Assembly: GCA_015062005.1 (NCBI GenBank)
Contig: SUVL01000018.1
Coordinates: forward strand, 1-54,595
DNA length: 54,595 nucleotides
Source of the DNA: Akkermansiaceae bacterium
Lineage (GTDB): Bacteria; Verrucomicrobiota; Verrucomicrobiia; Verrucomicrobiales; Akkermansiaceae
Direction: 5' to 3'
In this document: piece by piece, positions 43,689 to 53,300 of the stretch
How positions within the stretch are numbered: position 1 is the stretch's first letter
Layout: each line of letters starts with the position of its first letter
The notes under the pieces: generated by a model
Database searches by the model: none
What the model was told of the DNA's origin: nothing
The model's input: only the letters and a program-made list of their open reading frames with translations
Made by a program: the position numbers and the translations under genes

Positions 43689-44894
43689 ATGGCAACCGAA
43701 AAAGTGAACAGGCCGGTGAATGTGCGCCGGCCTGAGGTGATGGCACAGGTGGCGGTGGACCTCTCCCGCTTCCAGAGTCCGCTGGTGGATTGTATCCGCG
43801 AGCAGGGAAATGAGCTGGAGCTGCCCGGGGTGCGCCTGTTCCTGGCGGAGTCCTTCGGCTTCTGCGATGGCGTGAAACGCGCCATTGAGATTGCCTATGC
43901 TGCCTGCCGTTTGTTCAAGGACCGCCGCATCTGGCTCATTGGTGAGATTATCCACAATCCGGATGTGAACGCCCAGCTCGATGCCCTGGGTCTGCTGCAT
44001 CTGCCGTGGAAGATGGATGACCCTGCCTATGATGCCCTTACGGCGGATGATGTGGTGATTATGCCGGCGTTCGGGGTGCCGGTGGAGCTGCGCCGCCGGC
44101 TCGATGCACGCGGCGTGACCCTGGTGGACAGCACTTGCGGCAATGTCATCAAGGTGTGGCAGCGTGTCCGCACCTATGCAGCCGCCGGGGTAACCAGTAT
44201 CATTCATGGCAAGGCCCGGCATGAGGAAAGCATGGCCACGGCTTCCCAATCGCAAGGGACGGATGGTAAGGGGAACTTTCTTGTCGTTTTCAACGCGGCG
44301 GATGCCCGCCTGGTGGCCGGTTACATGAACGGCCGCGGTGATAAGGCTGCGTTCATGCAGCATTTCACCGGCAGTTATTCCCCCGGCTTTGACCCGGACG
44401 TGCACCTCTCCGAAATCGGCCTGGCAAACCAGACCACCATGCTGAAGTCTGAAACGGCAGAGATTCAGGAAATCCTGCGGGCGGCTGTGGTGGAGCGCGA
44501 TGGCGATGATGCCCGCTTCCACATGTTTGATACCATCTGCGGTGCTACCCAGGACCGCCAGAATGCGCTTTTTGCCTTGCTGGAAAAACCTCTGGATGCC
44601 ATGTTCATCATCGGCGGGTACAACAGCTCCAACACCACGCACCTGGCTCACATTGCCTCCGGAAAAGTACCCACTTTCTTCGTTTCCTCGGCGGATTGCC
44701 TGCTGCGCCCGCAGCGCATCCGTTGTTTTGACCTGGAGCAGAAAAAGGAAGTGGTGCGCCCGCTTCCCCCCTGGTTCAAACACCCGGAGCGCGAACTCCA
44801 GATCGGCGTGACGGCTGGTGCCTCCTGCCCGGCCAATGTGATTGAGGAGGTCATCTGCCGCATTGCCGAACTCTGCGGCTGCGGCGAGATTTGA
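43689..44894 (+). CDS. ispH: 4-hydroxy-3-methylbut-2-enyl diphosphate reductase
   Basis: 401 residues, the last enzyme of the MEP isoprenoid pathway, making IPP and DMAPP. The three iron-sulfur Cys residues are in SFGFCDGVKRAI, VDSTCGNVIKVW and TAGASCPANVIEEV. The length and the NQTTMLKSETAEI segment match the long plant/cyanobacterial type rather than the about 315-residue E. coli type. It follows the acyl ligase by 4 bases and ends before a strong bidirectional terminator. Confidence 0.94.
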   Translation: MATEKVNRPVNVRRPEVMAQVAVDLSRFQSPLVDCIREQGNELELPGVRLFLAESFGFCDGVKRAIEIAYAACRLFKDRRIWLIGEIIHNPDVNAQLDALGLLHLPWKMDDPAYDALTADDVVIMPAFGVPVELRRRLDARGVTLVDSTCGNVIKVWQRVRTYAAAGVTSIIHGKARHEESMATASQSQGTDGKGNFLVVFNAADARLVAGYMNGRGDKAAFMQHFTGSYSPGFDPDVHLSEIGLANQTTMLKSETAEIQEILRAAVVERDGDDARFHMFDTICGATQDRQNALFALLEKPLDAMFIIGGYNSSNTTHLAHIASGKVPTFFVSSADCLLRPQRIRCFDLEQKKEVVRPLPPWFKHPERELQIGVTAGASCPANVIEEVICRIAELCGCGEI

Positions 44895-44945
44895 GGCGGG
44901 GCCGCTGCGTTTTCTAGAACACGATAGATAATACTATAAAAACTC

Positions 44946-44980
44946 AGCCCGCGTTCCTTGCTGGAACGCGGGCTGTTTTT
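44946..44980. terminator. Bidirectional terminator between ispH and the pilin-like gene
   Basis: A 12-bp perfect stem AGCCCGCGTTCC / GGAACGCGGGCT with loop TTGCT. It is followed by GTTTTT on the plus strand and by GAGTTTTTATAG on the minus strand, so it can serve both convergent genes. Confidence 0.92.
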
Positions 44981-45005
44981 CAAATGATTTTACGAGAGCC
45001 GGAGA

Positions 45006-45767
45006 TTACTTCTCAGGGCTGAGGATGAGGTAGCCATCAGCCGTGGAGCGGCCCTTCTTGGTCTCGGGGAAGAGGCTCTTGCCGCTGGGCAGGATGTACT
45101 TGTCGCCATCAGAGCTCTCGTCTTCCTCCAGATCACGCTCAAGATCCTTTACGGAACCATCGCAGGAAAGCAGGAATGCATGGCCGCGGAAGGAGGAACC
45201 ATCGAATGCCACTGTGTCACCCACATAGGGAGTGGTGGAGGGGTAGATGCCGCAGAGAGCCAGCGGTGCATTGGACTTGGTCACGCCGTCCTTCATGTTC
45301 GGGTCTTCGGAGTTCTTGTGCATCACATAGGCCATGGCGTTCTCACCGCGGGTAAGGGCGGCACCGTTGGCCAGCTTTTCATCACCTTCGGTAGCCACTG
45401 CAAGACCATTGCAGCTTACCTTGGCGAAGAAGGGCTTCTCGGACACGTTGGAGGGGCTGTAGTACACCTGGCGGAAGTAGGCGTTGGAGGTGTCGCCGGT
45501 CAGGGCACCGAAGTTCAGGTCGGGCTTCTCCTCCTGCAGGCGCTCAGCGGTGCTGTCGCAGGGGTAGCTGCCGTTGTCGGACTTAAAGCCCTGGAGCACC
45601 TTGTGCAGGGAGTTCAGGTTGGAGCTGGCTTTCTGGCGGTCACCGTCATTCATGTGGTCAAGAATGGGACCATAACCGATGGATGCCAGAGCGGCAAGAA
45701 TGCCAATCACCACCATAAGCTCGATAAGGGTGAAGCCTTTCTTCTTGTTGAGTGCTGTTACTTTCAT
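45006..45767 (-). CDS. Type IV pilin-like / pseudopilin protein
   Basis: 253 residues. The N-terminus KKKGFTLIELMVVIGILAAL is the class III signal with prepilin cleavage before Phe and a hydrophobic assembly helix. The globular part has four Cys residues, likely two disulfides, and ends with an acidic loop (LERDLEEDESSDGDKY) and a SLFPETKKGRSTADG stretch. No other pilus gene is near, so it may be a minor pilin or a type II secretion pseudopilin encoded away from its machinery. Confidence 0.85.
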   Translation of the reverse strand: MKVTALNKKKGFTLIELMVVIGILAALASIGYGPILDHMNDGDRQKASSNLNSLHKVLQGFKSDNGSYPCDSTAERLQEEKPDLNFGALTGDTSNAYFRQVYYSPSNVSEKPFFAKVSCNGLAVATEGDEKLANGAALTRGENAMAYVMHKNSEDPNMKDGVTKSNAPLALCGIYPSTTPYVGDTVAFDGSSFRGHAFLLSCDGSVKDLERDLEEDESSDGDKYILPSGKSLFPETKKGRSTADGYLILSPEK

Positions 45768-45796
45768 GGTAATAGATGGAATTTACGGACTCCTTA

Positions 45797-45825
45797 TATA
45801 TACCATGCTCCTCCCGCCGTGGCAA
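45797..45825 (-). promoter_or_regulatory. Promoter of the pilin-like gene
   Basis: On the minus strand TTGCCA (45825-45820), a 17-bp spacer, TATATA (45802-45797). Leader of about 22 bases to ATG 45767. Confidence 0.65.
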
Positions 45826-45962
45826 GCTGCAATTTTGCTTTCGTCTCAAAAATGGGTGGGAAAATGGTGGGTTTGTGGGCACTCAATTGATTTTGGGCTT
45901 GCTTTTTGTGCCGGAACATTGTAACGTGCGGCACCGCATTCGCGGAGCAACCAGAATTAATC

Positions 45963-47519
45963 ATGGAGACAACACGAATTCAGCGTGCCCTGCTTTCCGT
46001 TTCGGATAAGACCGGGCTTGATAAGTTTGCCAAGGGCCTGGTGGCCCAGAATGTTCAGCTTATTTCCACGGGCGGCACCTGCCGCTACCTCATGGAGCTG
46101 GGCCTGCCGGTGACGGAGATTTCTGACTACACGGGTGCCCCTGAGCTGTTCGATGGCCGCGTGAAGACCCTGCACCCCAAGGTGCACGGCGGTCTGCTGC
46201 AGCGCCGCGACCTGGAGGAACACCAGCAGCAGGCTAAGGATAACAATATCCCCACCATCGACCTGGTCTGCGTGAATCTCTACCCGTTTGAGGAGACTGT
46301 GGCCAAGGAGGGTGTGACCCTCGCCGAGGCTATCGAGAAAATTGATATCGGTGGTCCGTCCATGCTGCGCTCCGCTGCCAAGAACTACGCTTCGGTGACC
46401 GTGGTTTCCGACCCCGCCGACTATGACACCGTGCTGGAGGAAATGGAAAACCACCAGGGCAACACCACTCTGAAGACCCGTGAGAAATTGGCCGTGAAGG
46501 TGTTCATGCGCACCTCTTCCTACGATACCGCTATCTCCAACTACCTGGGTCACCGTGCCGAGGACAGCACCAAGAACAACTTCACGCTGTCCCTGCCGTT
46601 CAACCAGACCCTGCGCTATGGCGATAACCCCCACCAGCCCAGCGTGCTCTACGGCAACTTTGATTCCATCTTCACCCAGCTTCAGGGTAAGGAGCTTTCC
46701 TACACCAACGTGCTGGACCTGGATGCCGCCGCCTCCCTCATCATGAACTTCCGCCGCCCCACCGTGGGTATCCTGAAGCACACCAATCCCTGCGGTGTCG
46801 GTCAGGATGATGAAGACCTTGTGGAAGCATGGAAGCGCGCTTACCAGACCGATACGCAGGCCCCCTTCGGCGGCGTCATCGTGATGAACCGCCCCATGAC
46901 CGAGGCTCTCGCCCGCATCGTGGGCGCTATCTTCACGGATGTGATTATCGCCCCCGACTACGAGCCCGAGGCTCGCGCCATCCTCACCAAGAAGAAGAAC
47001 TGCCGCATCATGCGCATCGATATGGATGCCTGGCGTGAGTTCTGCAAGGTGCCCATGGTGCGCACGGCTCCCGGCGGCCTCATGACCGTGAAGCGCGACG
47101 ACGAGGTGATGGGCCTGGATAACCTGGAAGCCAAGGTGGTGACCAAGCGTGTGCCCACCGCTGAGGAGCTTGAGGCCATGCGCTTTGCCTGGCGCGTCTG
47201 CAAGCAGGTGCACTCCAACGCCATCGTCTTCACCAACAAGAACGGCACCCTCGGTATCGGCGCCGGCCAGATGAGCCGCGTGGACTCCGCCAAGATTGCC
47301 GTGTGGAAGGCCGATCAGGCCGGGCTCGACCTGAAGGGCAGCGTCATCGCCTCCGATGGCCTCTTCCCCTTCGCCGATGGTCTGCAGACCGCCATCGATG
47401 CCGGTGCCACCGCCTGCATCCAGCCCGGCGGCTCCATCCGCGATGAAGAGGTGATTGCCGCGGCCGATGCCGCCGGTATCGCCATGGTCTTCACCGGGGC
47501 CCGCCACTTCCTGCACTAA
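45963..47519 (+). CDS. purH: Bifunctional AICAR transformylase / IMP cyclohydrolase
   Basis: 518 residues from ATG 45963, normal family length. The N-terminal MGS-like cyclohydrolase domain has [28 protein letters not shown] and [15 protein letters not shown]. The C-terminal transformylase domain has [23 protein letters not shown] and TGARHFLH at the end. It performs the last two steps of de novo IMP synthesis. Single gene with its own terminator. Confidence 0.97.
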   Translation: METTRIQRALLSVSDKTGLDKFAKGLVAQNVQLISTGGTCRYLMELGLPVTEISDYTGAPELFDGRVKTLHPKVHGGLLQRRDLEEHQQQAKDNNIPTIDLVCVNLYPFEETVAKEGVTLAEAIEKIDIGGPSMLRSAAKNYASVTVVSDPADYDTVLEEMENHQGNTTLKTREKLAVKVFMRTSSYDTAISNYLGHRAEDSTKNNFTLSLPFNQTLRYGDNPHQPSVLYGNFDSIFTQLQGKELSYTNVLDLDAAASLIMNFRRPTVGILKHTNPCGVGQDDEDLVEAWKRAYQTDTQAPFGGVIVMNRPMTEALARIVGAIFTDVIIAPDYEPEARAILTKKKNCRIMRIDMDAWREFCKVPMVRTAPGGLMTVKRDDEVMGLDNLEAKVVTKRVPTAEELEAMRFAWRVCKQVHSNAIVFTNKNGTLGIGAGQMSRVDSAKIAVWKADQAGLDLKGSVIASDGLFPFADGLQTAIDAGATACIQPGGSIRDEEVIAAADAAGIAMVFTGARHFLH

Positions 47520-47535
47520 AGCAGTACCTTTCCGG

Positions 47536-47573
47536 ACCCCGGTTCTGCAAGGGCAGGGCCGGGGTTCTTTTTT
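47536..47573 (+). terminator. purH terminator
   Basis: Outer stem ACCCCGG (47536-47542) with CCGGGGT (47559-47565), inner stem CTGC/GCAG around AAGG, then a T-rich run to 47573. Confidence 0.88.
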
Positions 47574-47609
47574 CAACATTTCATCCCCTTTTCAACTCAT
47601 ACTCTTCAT

Positions 47610-48350
47610 ATGCATCTCGGTGTAAACATTGACCACGTGGCCACCCTCCGCCAGGCGCGCTATGCCACCATGCTCGATTCCCACAACGTGGAGCCCGATA
47701 TCGTGGCCGCTGCCAGGGCCGCCCAGGCCGGCGGGGCTGATTCTATCACTCTGCATGTGCGCGAAGACCGCCGCCACATGCAGGATGCCGATGCTTTCGC
47801 CGTGCGTCGCGAGGTGGCCCTGCCGCTGAATCTGGAAATGGGAGCCACCCCCGCCATGCTCGATTTCGCCCTGCGTCTCAAGCCGGACTTCGTCTGCCTG
47901 GTGCCTGAGCGCCGCGAGGAAATCACCACCGAAGGCGGGCTCGATGTCGCCGGCCACCTGGAGGAACTGCGCCCGCTCGTGGCCGCCCTGCTGGCCAATG
48001 GCAGCAAGGTGAGCATGTTCATCGACCCGGATGCGGAGCAGGTGCGCGCCAGTGCCGCCGTGGGCGCCCCCATGGTTGAGCTGCATACCGGCCGCTTTGC
48101 CAACACCCTGGGGGAGGAACGCACCGCCGAAACCGCCCGTCTCATCGCCGCTGCTGAGCTGGCTCACTCCCTCGGTATCGAGGTGCACGCCGGTCATGGT
48201 ATCCAGGTGGGCAACCTGGCAGACCTCGCCGCCGTGCCCCACCTCACCGAGCTCAATATCGGTCACACCATCATCTGCCGCGCCATCTTCACCGGCCTCG
48301 CCGAAGCCGTGCGCGAAATGAAATCCGCCATTGCCCAGTATCAGTGGTGA
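47610..48350 (+). CDS. pdxJ: Pyridoxine 5'-phosphate synthase
   Basis: 246 residues. It condenses 1-deoxyxylulose 5-phosphate with aminoacetone phosphate to form PNP. Motifs: LGVNIDHVATLRQAR at the N-terminus, GADSITLHVREDRRHMQD, NLEMGATPAMLDFA, CLVPERREEITTEGGLDV and the C-terminal ELNIGHTIICRAIF. A CATACT 6 bases before the ATG could be a leaderless-type -10 box, but no -35 is clear. Confidence 0.96.
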   Translation: MHLGVNIDHVATLRQARYATMLDSHNVEPDIVAAARAAQAGGADSITLHVREDRRHMQDADAFAVRREVALPLNLEMGATPAMLDFALRLKPDFVCLVPERREEITTEGGLDVAGHLEELRPLVAALLANGSKVSMFIDPDAEQVRASAAVGAPMVELHTGRFANTLGEERTAETARLIAAAELAHSLGIEVHAGHGIQVGNLADLAAVPHLTELNIGHTIICRAIFTGLAEAVREMKSAIAQYQW

Positions 48351-48437
48351 TGCTGGGCTGAAGCGCCTTGTCGAGCAGTGCCTGCCGGGTGCTGCTCATT
48401 TTTTTTGCAATTCTGAGTCGCATTCTGCGTTTTTATC

Positions 48438-48465
48438 TTGCAATGCGTTGCGGGCGTGCTAATAT
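48438..48465 (+). promoter_or_regulatory. Promoter of the HU-like gene, near-leaderless
   Basis: TTGCAA at 48438-48443, a 16-bp spacer, TAATAT at 48460-48465, then 8 bases to ATG 48474. Confidence 0.55.
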
Positions 48466-48473
48466 GAAGACCT

Positions 48474-48788
48474 ATGAATAAGACTCAACTCGTTGACTGC
48501 ATTCAGGCTAAACTCGGTGAAGGTGCAACCAAGAAATGCGCAGAGACGGCACTCAACGCCGTGCTCGGTGCCATCAAGGATGCCGTCGCTACCGAGAAAG
48601 TCCAGCTGGTAGGTTTCGGTACCTTTGAAATGAAGACCCGCGCCGCCCGCACGGGCCGCAACCCCCAGACCGGCGCTGCCATGAAGATTGCAGCCTCCCA
48701 GACCCTCTCCTTCAAGCCCTCCTCTGCCTTCAAGTCTGCGGTTCCCGCCAAGAAGACTTGCAAGAAGGGTGGTTGCAAGAAGAAGTAA
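48474..48788 (+). CDS. HU-family DNA-binding protein with Cys/Lys tail
   Basis: 104 residues. The core is HU/IHF: MNKTQLVDCIQAKLG, LVGFGTFEMKTRAARTGRNP for the DNA-binding arm, and LSFKPSSAFKSAV. Ordinary HU ends near residue 90; here a tail PAKKTCKKGGCKKK adds positive charge and two Cys residues. The protein should bend and compact DNA. A strong terminator follows. Confidence 0.93.
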   Translation: MNKTQLVDCIQAKLGEGATKKCAETALNAVLGAIKDAVATEKVQLVGFGTFEMKTRAARTGRNPQTGAAMKIAASQTLSFKPSSAFKSAVPAKKTCKKGGCKKK

Positions 48789-48819
48789 TCATCCGGTCAA
48801 TCAGAGTTTTTCACCAGCT

Positions 48820-48861
48820 CCGGCAATCCGACCCCGTCTCGTCGGATTCCCGGGGTTTTTT
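48820..48861 (+). terminator. Terminator of the HU-like gene
   Basis: CCGG plus AATCCGAC pair with GTCGGATT plus CCGG around one C-C mismatch (loop CCCGTCTC), followed by GG and six T at 48856-48861. Confidence 0.88.
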
Positions 48862-48867
48862 GTAATG

Positions 48868-48964
48868 TCCTGACCGCAGGTCAGGATATCGTTCAGCCGC
48901 ACAGCGGCTGAATATCGTCCATGCGCAGCATGGATATCGTCCGCACCATAGGTGCGGATATCGT
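48868..48964. repeat. Array of four different hairpins with constant ATATCGT spacer
   Basis: Four perfect stems with 3-base loops: TCCTGACC/GGTCAGGA (loop GCA), TCAGCCGC/GCGGCTGA (ACA), CCATGC/GCATGG (GCA) and CCGCACC/GGTGCGG (ATA). Each is followed by ATATCGT (48886-48892, 48912-48918, 48934-48940, 48958-48964). The stem sequences are unrelated, yet every stem is perfectly paired and the spacer is invariant. The rest of the gene-free stretch (48965-49166) contains short GTGAAAA repeats, a GCGCCC/GGGCGC hairpin and a GTCAAT tandem, with no coding frame. Confidence 0.85.
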
Positions 48965-49133
48965 TCCCTATAAAGCAAAACCTGCCCACAAAGCGGCAGT
49001 TGGGAAACAAATCCACCATCCCCATCGTGAAAACTCGCGCTCCGCGCTCGTGTGAAAGGTGAAAAGTGAAAACAGCCGCTCCGCGCCTGTGAGCTCCAAT
49101 TCCCGCGCCCTCCGGGCGCGCTAACTTTCTATT

Positions 49134-49162
49134 TGTCAATCGTCAATAGTCAATTGTCAATT
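49134..49162. repeat. Degenerate GTCAAT tandem repeat
   Basis: Four GTCAAT-type units directly behind the 3' end of the recombinase gene. Same style as the junction repeats at 16146-19030, but with a different unit. Confidence 0.7.
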
Positions 49163-49166
49163 CCTT

Positions 49167-50174
49167 TCACGCTGCCCAGAATTGGGCAGAGGAGCGCACT
49201 CCTCGTTGGTCTACATATCGTGTTCGCAGCAGCGTAGCATCCCTGTGTCCTATTTCCACCTGCAGCTCCGCATAGCTGCGGAAATGGCTCAGATGATAAC
49301 TCGCAAAAGTATGCCTCAGCGCATCCTGCGGCCAGGGCTTATCACCACTCCATCCCGCAGCGCGACGCAACTCCCGCCAGTGACGCAGCCAGCCCGCCGG
49401 GCATATCTTTTTCTCATGGGGCCTTCCTTCGTAGCGGCTCAGAATTCGCAGCAGCGGCTTGTGAATCGTCACCCGCCGCGCGCCGCCCGTCTTGCTGTGC
49501 TGCGGCAGAATATAAATCGCCCGCTCTCGCAAATCCACCTGCGCCCAGGTGAGCCGTGCCACCTCGTGCGGACGAATGCCCGCATACAGCATCATCCCCA
49601 CCGCAGCCGCACAACTGCCACCCTGATAACGCTCCGCCGTCTGCCGCAAGGCCTTAATCTCCTGAGGCGAAAGAATCGGCACCTGCTTCTCCACCACCCG
49701 TGGCGTCTCAACCCTTGCTACCGGATTCTCGCTGCACCAGCCCCGCTTCACCGCCGTACCGAACACCCCGCTGAGGATTAAGCGCGCCTTCTGCCGCTGC
49801 CGCGGTGTATCAAAGGCCATCTCAATATACTGCGCACACTCCTGCGCCGAAATCGCCCGCACCTTCCGCCGCGCCAGCCCCGGACACCGCTTCATGAACC
49901 TCCGCGTGAAATACCGGAAATCATACACCGTCCGCACCCGCCTCTCCCGCCGCGCCTCCAGCGCGAAGGCGACCGCTTTTTCAAACGACACCGTGCGCTC
50001 CTGCTTCCTCAGTTCCTCCGCCCCCGCAGCTATGCAACGCAAAGCTCGTTTTGTCCTTCCTTTGCCTGATTTGAGAGCAGCGTATGCCACTTGGGCTGCT
50101 TCCAACGCCGGAACACCACTGCGCTTCAACAATACAAGCGCCGCCATTTCTTCCTCGGATAGTTCTATGTTCAT
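49167..50174 (-). CDS. Tyrosine recombinase / integrase
   Basis: 335 residues. An N-terminal SAM-like core-binding domain (about 60-150) and a C-terminal catalytic domain: Arg201 in MLYAGIRPHEVARL, Lys228 in QHSKTGGARR, Arg287 in QDALRHTFASYH, His310 in EIGHRDA and the nucleophile Tyr320 in LLRTRYVD. The box II position usually His (HxxR) is Asp284. No phage, conjugation or excisionase genes are near. Its start codon is 7 bases from the left inverted repeat of the 159-bp segment at 50182-50340, which it probably inverts. Confidence 0.9.
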   Translation of the reverse strand: MNIELSEEEMAALVLLKRSGVPALEAAQVAYAALKSGKGRTKRALRCIAAGAEELRKQERTVSFEKAVAFALEARRERRVRTVYDFRYFTRRFMKRCPGLARRKVRAISAQECAQYIEMAFDTPRQRQKARLILSGVFGTAVKRGWCSENPVARVETPRVVEKQVPILSPQEIKALRQTAERYQGGSCAAAVGMMLYAGIRPHEVARLTWAQVDLRERAIYILPQHSKTGGARRVTIHKPLLRILSRYEGRPHEKKICPAGWLRHWRELRRAAGWSGDKPWPQDALRHTFASYHLSHFRSYAELQVEIGHRDATLLRTRYVDQRGVRSSAQFWAA

Positions 50175-50181
50175 GATTGCT

Positions 50182-50340
50182 CGCTTTCAGAATCCGTAAG
50201 TCAAGCACACAAACTGTTTTAATCAAAGAATTATCATGGGGTGGGCACTGCTTTCCTTTTGAGATGGAGATACGTTCTGTCATAGATAACACATTGGGAA
50301 TATAATGTTACAAAATTACTCTTTACGGATTCTGAAAGCG
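50182..50340. other. Putative invertible promoter segment (inverton)
   Basis: Perfect 18-bp inverted repeats: CGCTTTCAGAATCCGTAA at 50182-50199 and its reverse complement at 50323-50340, enclosing 123 bases. The enclosed part is AT-rich and holds a TATAAT facing right. The left repeat abuts the recombinase start, and the right one lies 28 bases before the surface-protein ATG. This is the layout of site-specific invertible promoters in gut bacteria, where a nearby tyrosine recombinase flips the segment. Inversion itself is inferred. Confidence 0.75.
50301..50306 (+). promoter_or_regulatory. -10 box inside the invertible segment
   Basis: TATAAT at 50301-50306, with only a poor -35 (TGTCAT, 50278-50283, 17-bp spacing). 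In the orientation given it would transcribe the surface-protein gene with a leader of about 55 bases. After inversion it would lie at 50216-50221 on the minus strand, about 40 bases from the recombinase ATG. Confidence 0.5.
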
Positions 50341-50368
50341 TAGGATAGCGCCAATTCTTTTCTAAACC

Positions 50369-53300
50369 ATGAAACTGCACCTTCCTTTCGCTCTGTTGAT
50401 GGCAGTTGTTGCCTCATTCTCCTCTTTTGCTGCCGAAATTCCTTCTACTTATACTCAGATTGATGTCTGGGATAGTTATGAACTGGAATCATACACCACA
50501 AATGAGGTGACGGATTATTACGCGTTCAACATGTATCTTGATACGTATTACAGTCCGGCCCCCTTGATTTCCGGTGGAAATTTGTACTTTACCACTGCTG
50601 AGGGGATGTCTCCCGTGTCCCTTTATTTCGAAGATAGCCAAAGCGGCGCCTTCTACCGCAGCAAAACGCTCACCTTCGATACACTCAACAAACTGACGTT
50701 CACCAATATCAAGCGAGATGGCGAAGGAATTGCCGTGCAGCTTGGCGGCTGCGGTGAGCTGCACATCAACAATGTGACGGATAATACCGAGGGCACGAAT
50801 GATGTGATTTTCGATTCTATCTCTTCCGATGAAACCGCTTACCGCGGAGCCATTGGTGCAACCGGGGCCGATGCCATCATCGATATCAGCCAGAATGGCA
50901 GCGTGGTTTTCAACAACAATGCCAATGGTGGCATCTTTATCTTCGATGAAACGCCGCCTTCGTTGATAGACTCTTCAGTTCCTTGTTTGCCGGATTGCCG
51001 TACAATAATAAATAGCCCGGAGGAACAGCCTGACATTCTGTACACCGGATACATCAGCATCAGCAACAATGCGGATGTTTCCTTTATCGGCAATAAGGCC
51101 TCTTACACCGGTGAAAACGGTGCCGCCATTGCCAGTAATGTCCAGCCGGTTAAAATTTTGTCCAATGCTGACGTGGTCTTCCAGAACAATGAAGCTGTCG
51201 GCAACGGCGGTGCGATTTTTCTTCGCAGCGATCTGGATATCAATTATGACCATCCCTACGAAAATGATATAACTATTGATGGTAACACCAGTGTTCTATT
51301 CTCTGGTAATAAAGCCGGTGGTTCAGGTGGTGCCATTTACATTTCTGCTAAGGCCAGTGATTCATATAGTGGGCAAATTTTGTCTTTTCCTGGAGATATA
51401 ATCATCACCAATAACGGACCGATTGAATTTACAGGCAATAGCGCGGGTACGTATGGCGGTGCCATCTATTCGGATGGGAAAGTATCCATTCAAGGCAACG
51501 GTGATGTTCGTTTTAGCGGTAACATTGCAGGAACCAATGGCGGAGCCATTTATTCTGAAGGAGACGTGTCCATCCATGCCAACGGCGATGTGAGTTTTAC
51601 TGACAACTCAGGCTGCGCCATTTATTCCAGTGGAACTGTATCAATCCGGGACAACGGTGATGTAACTTTTGCTGCCAATGACCTTTCATCTTCTGATAAT
51701 TCGATTCATTCTTCCGGAAACGTAACCATTCAAGGTAATGGTAATGTTACTTTTTCCAACAATGAAATTTCAGGAGGGTCTGGATACGCGATTGATAGTT
51801 CAAGCGGTTCCGTCAGTATTTGTGGAAACGAAAATGTGATTATTTCAGGAAACCGAGGTTCAGGCATTGCTTCTTCGGGATCGATATCTATACGGAATAA
51901 TGGAATCGTGGATATCAGCGATAATGCAATGTCAACAAATGTGGACGCCAGAATAGCGTTTGCTGTGATTGCAAGCGGATTATATAGCCGGAGTAACGGT
52001 AGTGTTATCATTGAAGGTAATGAGAGTGTTAGATTCAAAGATAATATATCTTATCAGAATACAAGCTATTTTGAAAATGTTGGGCCTGAACTTGTTTCAC
52101 ATAGTATATTGGCCGGGAATCTGAAACTTGCCGCAAAAACAGAAGGACATATTACCTTCGACAACACAATAGTCGAAGTGTCCTCTGGTTGCAGCTTCAA
52201 TGCTGATTATACCGATGCTGATGGCCAGCTTCAGAAAGCAACGGGCGATATCATATTCAGCGGTTCTTCCAGCATAGGAATCATAGGAGGAGCGAGCTCT
52301 CTATATGGCGGTAGCTTGAAGGTGGTGGATGGAGCCAGCCTGGAAGGTGGCAGTTTGTCTGTTGCGGATAATTCCAATGCCACAATACTGCTGCAGGACA
52401 GCACATTGAGTTACAGCTCCGACATCAGCATAGGCAAGACGAATACCCTGACAGTGCAGGGCAACAGCACGATCGAAGCCGGCACGCTGACCTTTGCAGC
52501 GGGAGCAGCGTTGAATTTGACGTTGGATGCCGGTCATCAGGAAACGGCAGCGTTGAGTCTCACCGGCGACCTTAGTATATCAAGCCTGACAATCAAACTG
52601 AATGTGATGAGTGAGACCGAAGGTAAATACAAACTGATCAGCCTGAACGGAAGTTATGATGGTGATGCATGGAATCCCAACAATTTAACCCTGGTGGGCA
52701 GCGGGCTGGCAGAAAATATGTATTCCTACAATCTGGAATGGATAGACAATGTGCTGTATTTTGATTCTACAGCGATGCCGGAACAGTGGATCTGGAGCAA
52801 CGCATCCGGCGACGGTGTGTGGAATACAACAAACCAGAACTGGCATTATGATGTGTCTTTCTCTGATGGAAAGGATGTGGCGTTTATGGATACCGGTGCA
52901 GGTGAAGTGAAGCTGAGTGGAGAACTGGCTCCTGCGAGTATTGAGGTGAACAACACCGCCGGCAATGACTACACCTTCACCGCGGCAGACGGTGGCGGCA
53001 AGCTGACGGGCAGTACCGGTATCACCAAATTGGGAGAGGGCAAGCTGAGCATTGCCTGCGCGAATGAGCACACTGGTGCCACTGAACTGCGCGAAGGTTC
53101 CCTGATAGTGCAGCATAGCGAGGCCCTGGGAGCCACCGCCGCGGGGCAGGCCACGCTGGCTACAGCAGAAGGCACGACATTGCGGGTCGAAAACAGCAGT
53201 CACCTGGTGCTGGCCGGCAGCAACAGTATTGCCGGTAATGTGGAGGTGGCAGCCGAGTCAACCCTGGAAATGAAGGGCAGCGGCTATGCCGCCGCCAGCA

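Noticed and set aside
48868..48964. CRISPR-like array
   Set aside because: The constant part is only 7 bases and the variable parts are palindromes of their own, not spacers; no cas gene is present.
49167..50174. Integrase as the mark of a prophage or integrative element
   Set aside because: No phage, conjugation or excision genes and no tRNA target are nearby; the flanking inverted repeats fit a promoter invertase better.
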